Shown here: piece after piece, positions 4,802 through 7,779 of the stretch
How positions within the stretch are numbered: position 1 is the stretch's first letter
Layout of the letters: every line of letters starts with the position of its first letter
From: Flavobacteriales bacterium
GTDB lineage: Bacteria; Bacteroidota; Bacteroidia; Flavobacteriales; Flavobacteriaceae
Length of the DNA stretch: 7,779 nucleotides
Assembly (NCBI GenBank): GCA_015494775.1
Contig: WGAP01000165.1
Location: forward strand, 1 to 7,779
Reading direction: 5' to 3'
Program-made: the position numbers and the translations under genes
Notes under the pieces: model-generated
Told to the model about the DNA's origin: nothing
Database searches by the model: none
Seen by the model: the letters and a program-made list of their open reading frames with translations, nothing else

Positions 4802-6709
4802 TCATTTCTTTAAAAAATACATTCTGCGCACATCCATTCCGATACGCCGGTTATCCAATAAACGCGATAGCGCACGATGTAGGAGTTCCCGGTCGGGAAT
4901 ATGTTCCGAAAGGGCGGCAAAATCCATAAAATCCATTTGTTTCAGCAGGTTAATCACCAGTTGTTCCGCTTGCCGGAGGGTCAAATTTTGTGCGTTTCGG
5001 CGGCAATTGTCGCACCGGCCGCACCGGAAGCCGCCGGCATCTTCTTCACCGAAATAGGTTTTGATGAATTGCACCCGGCAGGTTTCGGTTTGCATATATT
5101 CCCACATTTTTTCGGCTTTGCGGCGCTTGATGTCCATGTGTTTACGAATGGCCGCGGCGTGCATGTTGATGTAATCGTCGTCGCGCGGCAGGGTGAGGCG
5201 GATGGTCAATTTATCGCTACCCGCTTCGTAAGCAATCCACCCGAGCCGGCGGAGCCGTTCCAGGGCTTGACGCACTTCCTTTTGGTCCATTTCCCATTGG
5301 TAGGCCCATCGACGTTCGGAAAATTTGACCGGATAATCGAAAATGTCCACGCTGGAACGCACCAGGTTTTCCAACACTTTCCAATGCCGGCTTCCGTCGG
5401 CTTGATTTTGCAAGACTTGGTACAAAACCGCCGGTTCCGACAGGATTTGCACCTGTGACAGTCGCGCGCTTTGTTCGTCCAATTCCACCAATCCGTATTT
5501 TTCCAGCATTTGCAAGGAAACATACAGGGTATAAACGGGCATTTCCCACCGGCGGGCCAGGTCTTTGATGTCGGCCACCAATTCGGCTCCTTCGCCGTCG
5601 CCCGTGGGCACATGCAACCGCCCGACGATTTTCAGGTAAACTTCACGGATTTTTTCCACCGAAGGTGTTTGCATTGCCAGCAATTGGAAAAAATTTTCGC
5701 GGTCGCGCGTATCGATGAGCGCCAGTGCCCGGGCGGGCAGGCCGTCACGTCCCGCACGGCCGCTTTCCTGAACGTATTGTTCTATCGTCCAAGGAATGTC
5801 GAAATGAATCACCGTGCGCACATCCTGCTTATCGATGCCCATTCCGAAGGCGCTTGTAGCCACCATAACGGGCGTTGTGCCCGAAAGCCAATCGTGCAAT
5901 TTGTCGGTTTTTTCGTCCCGCGAAAGTCCGCCGTGGAAAAAATCCGCCCCGATGCCTTGTTCACGGAGCATCCGGCTAATGTCCACGGATTTTTTGCGTG
6001 CGCCCACATACACAACGGCCGGAGCGCCCTGTTTTACTTGTTCGCCCAGTCGTTCGAATTTGTTTTCGGTCAGGTCCACCGCGTAAGAAATATTGTTGCG
6101 GTAGAAAGACAGATTGTATTCCTGCGGATTGTTCAAGTGCAATTGTTCGATGATGTCGCGGCGGGTTTCGGGCAGGGCCGTGGCCGTGAGGGCCAGGAAA
6201 GGCACGCCGGGCAAATGTTCGCGCCATGGGCCTATTTCCAGGTATTCGGGCCGGAAGTCGTGTCCCCATTCCGACACACAATGGGCTTCGTCCACCACCC
6301 AAAGCCCCGTGTTCAGGTGAGGCAGAAAATTGCGGACGAGCGTATGTTTGAGCCGTTCGGGCGAGAGGAACAAAAAGCGGTAATCGCCGAAGCGCACATT
6401 ATCGAGCAAGGTGCGCATGCGCGTGCGTCCGATGCGGCCCGTAAGGGCTTCGGCCTTGATACCGCGGCGCAGCAAGCCGTCCTTTTGGTCTTCCATCAGG
6501 GCCACAAGGGGCGAAATTACCACCGTGAGTTTGTTCATGGCCAAGCCGGCCACCTGGTAAATCAAGGATTTACCAAAGCCCGTGGGCAATACGGCCAACA
6601 CGTCCCGGCCTTGGAGCAAGTCGGTAATAATTTCCCGTTGCGGATAGCGAAAAGCATCGTATCCCCAATAGCGTTTCAGAATGTTCGCAAGGCGGTCGCC
6701 TTTATTCAT
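4802..6709 (-). CDS. recQ: RecQ-family ATP-dependent DNA helicase without HRDC domain
   Basis: This 635-aa 3'-5' superfamily 2 DNA helicase acts in recombination and repair. In order: motif 0 around FRYPQREII (20-28), Walker A LPTGFGKS (41-48), motif Ia ISPLVALMEDQ, motif II DEAHC (140-144) running into the RecQ aromatic loop CVSEWGHDFRPEYLEIG, motif III LALTATA, then the second RecA fold with VVYVGARKKS, ATSAFGMGIDK and motif VI QESGRAGRDG. Near the C-terminus a four-cysteine RecQ zinc site is intact (C-x18-CGRCDNC). A short helical tail follows instead of HRDC, which makes it shorter than E. coli-type RecQ in the C-terminal part and like the second RecQ paralogue found in many Bacteroidota. 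I chose ATG 6709 (MNKGDR): it overlaps the stop of the upstream ATPase by 8 nt, as in translational coupling. ATG 6742 would overlap by 41 nt and adds 11 residues unlike RecQ starts. Confidence 0.92.
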   Translation of the reverse strand: MNKGDRLANILKRYWGYDAFRYPQREIITDLLQGRDVLAVLPTGFGKSLIYQVAGLAMNKLTVVISPLVALMEDQKDGLLRRGIKAEALTGRIGRTRMRTLLDNVRFGDYRFLFLSPERLKHTLVRNFLPHLNTGLWVVDEAHCVSEWGHDFRPEYLEIGPWREHLPGVPFLALTATALPETRRDIIEQLHLNNPQEYNLSFYRNNISYAVDLTENKFERLGEQVKQGAPAVVYVGARKKSVDISRMLREQGIGADFFHGGLSRDEKTDKLHDWLSGTTPVMVATSAFGMGIDKQDVRTVIHFDIPWTIEQYVQESGRAGRDGLPARALALIDTRDRENFFQLLAMQTPSVEKIREVYLKIVGRLHVPTGDGEGAELVADIKDLARRWEMPVYTLYVSLQMLEKYGLVELDEQSARLSQVQILSEPAVLYQVLQNQADGSRHWKVLENLVRSSVDIFDYPVKFSERRWAYQWEMDQKEVRQALERLRRLGWIAYEAGSDKLTIRLTLPRDDDYINMHAAAIRKHMDIKRRKAEKMWEYMQTETCRVQFIKTYFGEEDAGGFRCGRCDNCRRNAQNLTLRQAEQLVINLLKQMDFMDFAALSEHIPDRELLHRALSRLLDNRRIGMDVRRMYFLKK

Positions 6710-7268
6710 ATTTGTCGAGCACGTCCAAAATAAAATCGGCACGTTTTTCCACCGTGCCGAAGGGAACGAAAATCAGGAAGTATTCCAGTTCCATATACAT
6801 ATTCACCAAGCGGTTGTGGATGAGTTGGGCCTGGTTAAAGCTTTCGTAGCGTTCGAAGTCGTTGACATAAATTTCCTGCCAGGGCGGCATGATAAACACC
6901 GGTTGGTTGTAGCGATGCTTGCGTGCCGAAGCCATAAATTCGTCGGGCACGGGTGTTTTGCTATACCGCATATAGGCCGGCACGTCGGGAATGCCGCGGT
7001 CGAAAAACACGGGACTTTTCCCCAGCTTTTCCGCTTCGCGGAACTGGCGTTCGCGTCCTTCGATGAGTTTGCGGCTAAACAGCAGCGGATCGGTAAGGAA
7101 CAGTTGGTCGATGCCGCGGGCTTTGGCTTCGCGGATTACTTCGCGCGACACTTCGGGCATGGCGGCATAACCGCGGCGTATCAGTTCGTTGATAACGGTG
7201 GATTTACCCGTTCCGGGCCCGCCCGTGATGACGATGCGTTTGAGCGGTTGCACTTGTTTTGCTTCCAT
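6702..7268 (-). CDS. AAA_28-type P-loop ATPase of unknown role
   Basis: This is a 188-aa soluble NTP-binding protein. The Walker A motif GGPGTGKST is at 16-24 after a typical LKRIVITGG strand. A kinase-like acidic motif VFFDRGIPD (87-95) is the probable Walker B region. Basic residues follow (ARKHRY) and a C-terminal strand-helix segment, LIFVPFGTVEKRADFIL. The layout fits PF13521 (AAA_28) proteins, several of which resemble nucleotide kinases; the substrate is not known. The start is set at ATG 7268 because it sits just ahead of the P-loop strand and 3 nt after a TAnnTTTG box. The upstream ATG at 7385 would add 39 residues encoded by palindromic repeat DNA. It is the first gene of the minus-strand block and overlaps recQ, so a shared role in nucleic-acid or nucleotide metabolism is possible but only by association. 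Confidence 0.82.
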   Translation of the reverse strand: MEAKQVQPLKRIVITGGPGTGKSTVINELIRRGYAAMPEVSREVIREAKARGIDQLFLTDPLLFSRKLIEGRERQFREAEKLGKSPVFFDRGIPDVPAYMRYSKTPVPDEFMASARKHRYNQPVFIMPPWQEIYVNDFERYESFNQAQLIHNRLVNMYMELEYFLIFVPFGTVEKRADFILDVLDKYE

Positions 7269-7271
7269 AGG

Positions 7272-7303
7272 CAAAGATATGCAAATGCCGCGGAAAAATG
7301 CAA
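7272..7303 (-). promoter_or_regulatory. Putative Bacteroidota promoter for the ATPase-recQ unit
   Basis: On the minus strand, TATCTTTG (7279-7272) matches the TAnnTTTG -7 box, and TTG (7303-7301) lies 21 nt upstream at a suitable -33 spacing. The box ends 3 nt before the ATG at 7268, so transcription would begin at or beside the start codon. Confidence 0.45.
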
Positions 7304-7311
7304 GGATTTTT

Positions 7312-7397
7312 GTTTTTGGGCGCCTGGCCGCCCCGCCCTCATTCATGCGGCCGCACTGCTTCACGTTGTTTGCATTGCGACGCATTCATGAGGCGGG
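7312..7397. repeat. Palindromic element sharing a 14-mer with 47-60
   Basis: GTTTTTGGGCGCCT (7312-7325) is identical to 47-60. Directly after it is a long interrupted stem: CCCGC, CTCAT and ATGCG on the left (7332-7349, one bulged C) against CGCAT, ATGAG and GCGGG on the right (7381-7397), with a symmetrical TC/TC internal loop and a 31-nt head. The 14-mer and a strong hairpin following it are common to both ends of the window, but the hairpin sequences differ. Confidence 0.55.
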
Positions 7398-7422
7398 ACT
7401 CGCTACGCTCGCTCACGTTCGG

Positions 7423-7501
7423 GGCCCCGCCGGCGGGCGAATGCCCGCGCGACTTGCCTACGGCAATTCGCCGGCGCGCTGGCGCGCGCCGCGGCGGGGC
7501 C
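7423..7501. repeat. Cloverleaf-like palindromic element
   Basis: A perfect 9-bp stem, GGCCCCGCC (7423-7431) with GGCGGGGCC (7493-7501), encloses three hairpins in succession. These are GCGGGC/GCCCGC around GAAT (7433-7448); TTGCC/GGCAA around TAC (7454-7466), extendable to 7449-7471 across a C·T mismatch; and GGCGCGC/GCGCGCC around TGGC (7473-7490). The shape recalls a tRNA cloverleaf but it lacks tRNA invariant bases, a plausible anticodon arm and an acceptor end. Read on the minus strand, the middle hairpin has an A·G mismatch and a GTA loop, the same architecture as the 421-698 units. Confidence 0.6.
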
Positions 7502-7716
7502 ACGGCCGCTGCTTCAAGCGGCGGAGCGCTTTCGCATCGGCCGTTTCCTTACGAAGCGGCCACCGCGTGCTCCGCTCATATCTTGCTTGCAGCCGGCGGG
7601 TTTTGTAAGGCCGGCGCCGTGGTCTCTTGCGCTGCGAGCCCCCGCCGCCGGCACAAAAACATGCGCCGGCTGCCGCGCAAGGATACCGCTGCGCCCGCTG
7701 GCGCGGATTTTATTTC
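7502..7716. repeat. Further GC-rich palindromic DNA, no gene
   Basis: No protein motif or RNA gene is recognised here. Visible pairings include ACGGCCG (7502-7508) with CGGCCGT (7538-7544), CGCT with AGCG inside it, GCGG with CCGC around CCA (7556-7566), and CAGCCGGCG (7590-7598) with CGCCGGCTG (7664-7672). The short ORF reaching 7608 is read through these palindromes and has low-complexity Arg/Ala/Ser composition, so I do not call it a gene. Confidence 0.5.
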
Positions 7717-7748
7717 AAGGTTTAAAGCCGCGTTTAAACCTTTTTTTT
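7717..7748 (+). terminator. Intrinsic terminator, plus strand
   Basis: AAGGTTTAAA (7717-7726) pairs perfectly with TTTAAACCTT (7733-7742) over a GCCGCG loop, and the T-run continues through 7748. On the minus strand no T-run follows, so it is directional. No plus-strand gene precedes it in the window; the nearest upstream plus-strand sequence is the palindromic region from 7304. Confidence 0.65.
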
Positions 7749-7763
7749 GTGATTTAAATCACA
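7748..7763. promoter_or_regulatory. CRP-like operator palindrome
   Basis: TGTGATTTAAATCACA is a perfect 16-bp palindrome and fits the TGTGA-N6-TCACA consensus of CRP/FNR-family regulators. It lies close to the end of the window, so it probably belongs to the promoter of a gene further right. It could also extend the terminator region as a second hairpin. Confidence 0.45.
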
Positions 7764-7779
7764 TCAAATTCCATGAAAA

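Noticed and set aside
5471..6733. 420-codon plus-strand ORF opposite recQ
   Set aside because: It is antisense to clear RecQ helicase motifs, with a His/Phe/Gln-rich translation typical of an antisense shadow.
6710..6742. Earlier ATG for recQ at 6742
   Set aside because: The 11 extra residues do not resemble a RecQ N-terminus and would overlap the upstream gene by 41 nt.
7269..7385. Earlier ATG for the ATPase at 7385
   Set aside because: The extension translates repeat DNA and the likely promoter, and places 39 unrelated residues before the P-loop domain.
7189..7608. 139-codon plus-strand ORF
   Set aside because: It starts antisense to the ATPase P-loop region and continues through palindromic repeats, with no domain and biased composition.

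Overview
The window looks like chromosomal DNA from a member of the Bacteroidota. Four things point there: the families present (a RibB with a degenerate RibA-like tail, a fused SpmA/SpmB membrane protein, a COG4299/DUF5009-type acyltransferase and a RecQ without HRDC), two TAnnTTTG boxes just before start codons, the lack of clear Shine-Dalgarno sequences, and tandem CACAGAG/CTCTGTG palindromic repeats. I cannot place it below phylum from sequence alone.

Layout. Positions 1-756 are non-coding and more GC-rich than the genes. They hold a possible terminator tail (4-36), a structured interspersed element (47-226), a mirror pair of 38-nt palindromic units (233-329), an unstructured AT-richer stretch (330-420), and a tandem array of eight small hairpins (421-698) just before ribB. 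ribB (757-1911, +) converges on a minus-strand block. The convergence zone (1912-2260) carries two tandem copies of a ~118-bp CACAGAG/CTCTGTG inverted repeat. The minus-strand block, in order of transcription, is an AAA-type P-loop ATPase (7268-6702), a RecQ-family helicase overlapping it by 8 nt (6709-4802), a 63-nt gap, a multi-pass acyltransferase (4738-3548), and 6 nt later the SpmA-SpmB fusion (3541-2261). Positions 7304-7779 are again non-coding and packed with palindromes. They end with a convincing + strand terminator (7717-7748) and a perfect palindrome matching the CRP consensus (7748-7763).

How it fits together. The coding content is ordinary housekeeping: riboflavin precursor synthesis, DNA repair or recombination, envelope or sugar acetylation, and a transporter-like membrane protein. 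I see no defence system, transposase, integrase or CRISPR array. The unusual content is intergenic. Two palindromic-repeat families show compensatory stem changes between neighbouring copies, which suggests that structure rather than sequence is conserved. The 421-698 array repeats one architecture eight times: a variable stem, a fixed A·G mismatch, a C-G step, and in four units a GNA triloop. A hairpin with the same architecture lies on the minus strand at 7449-7471, upstream of the other transcription unit. I read these as REP-like elements that may act as folded single-stranded DNA or RNA. That reading is inference.
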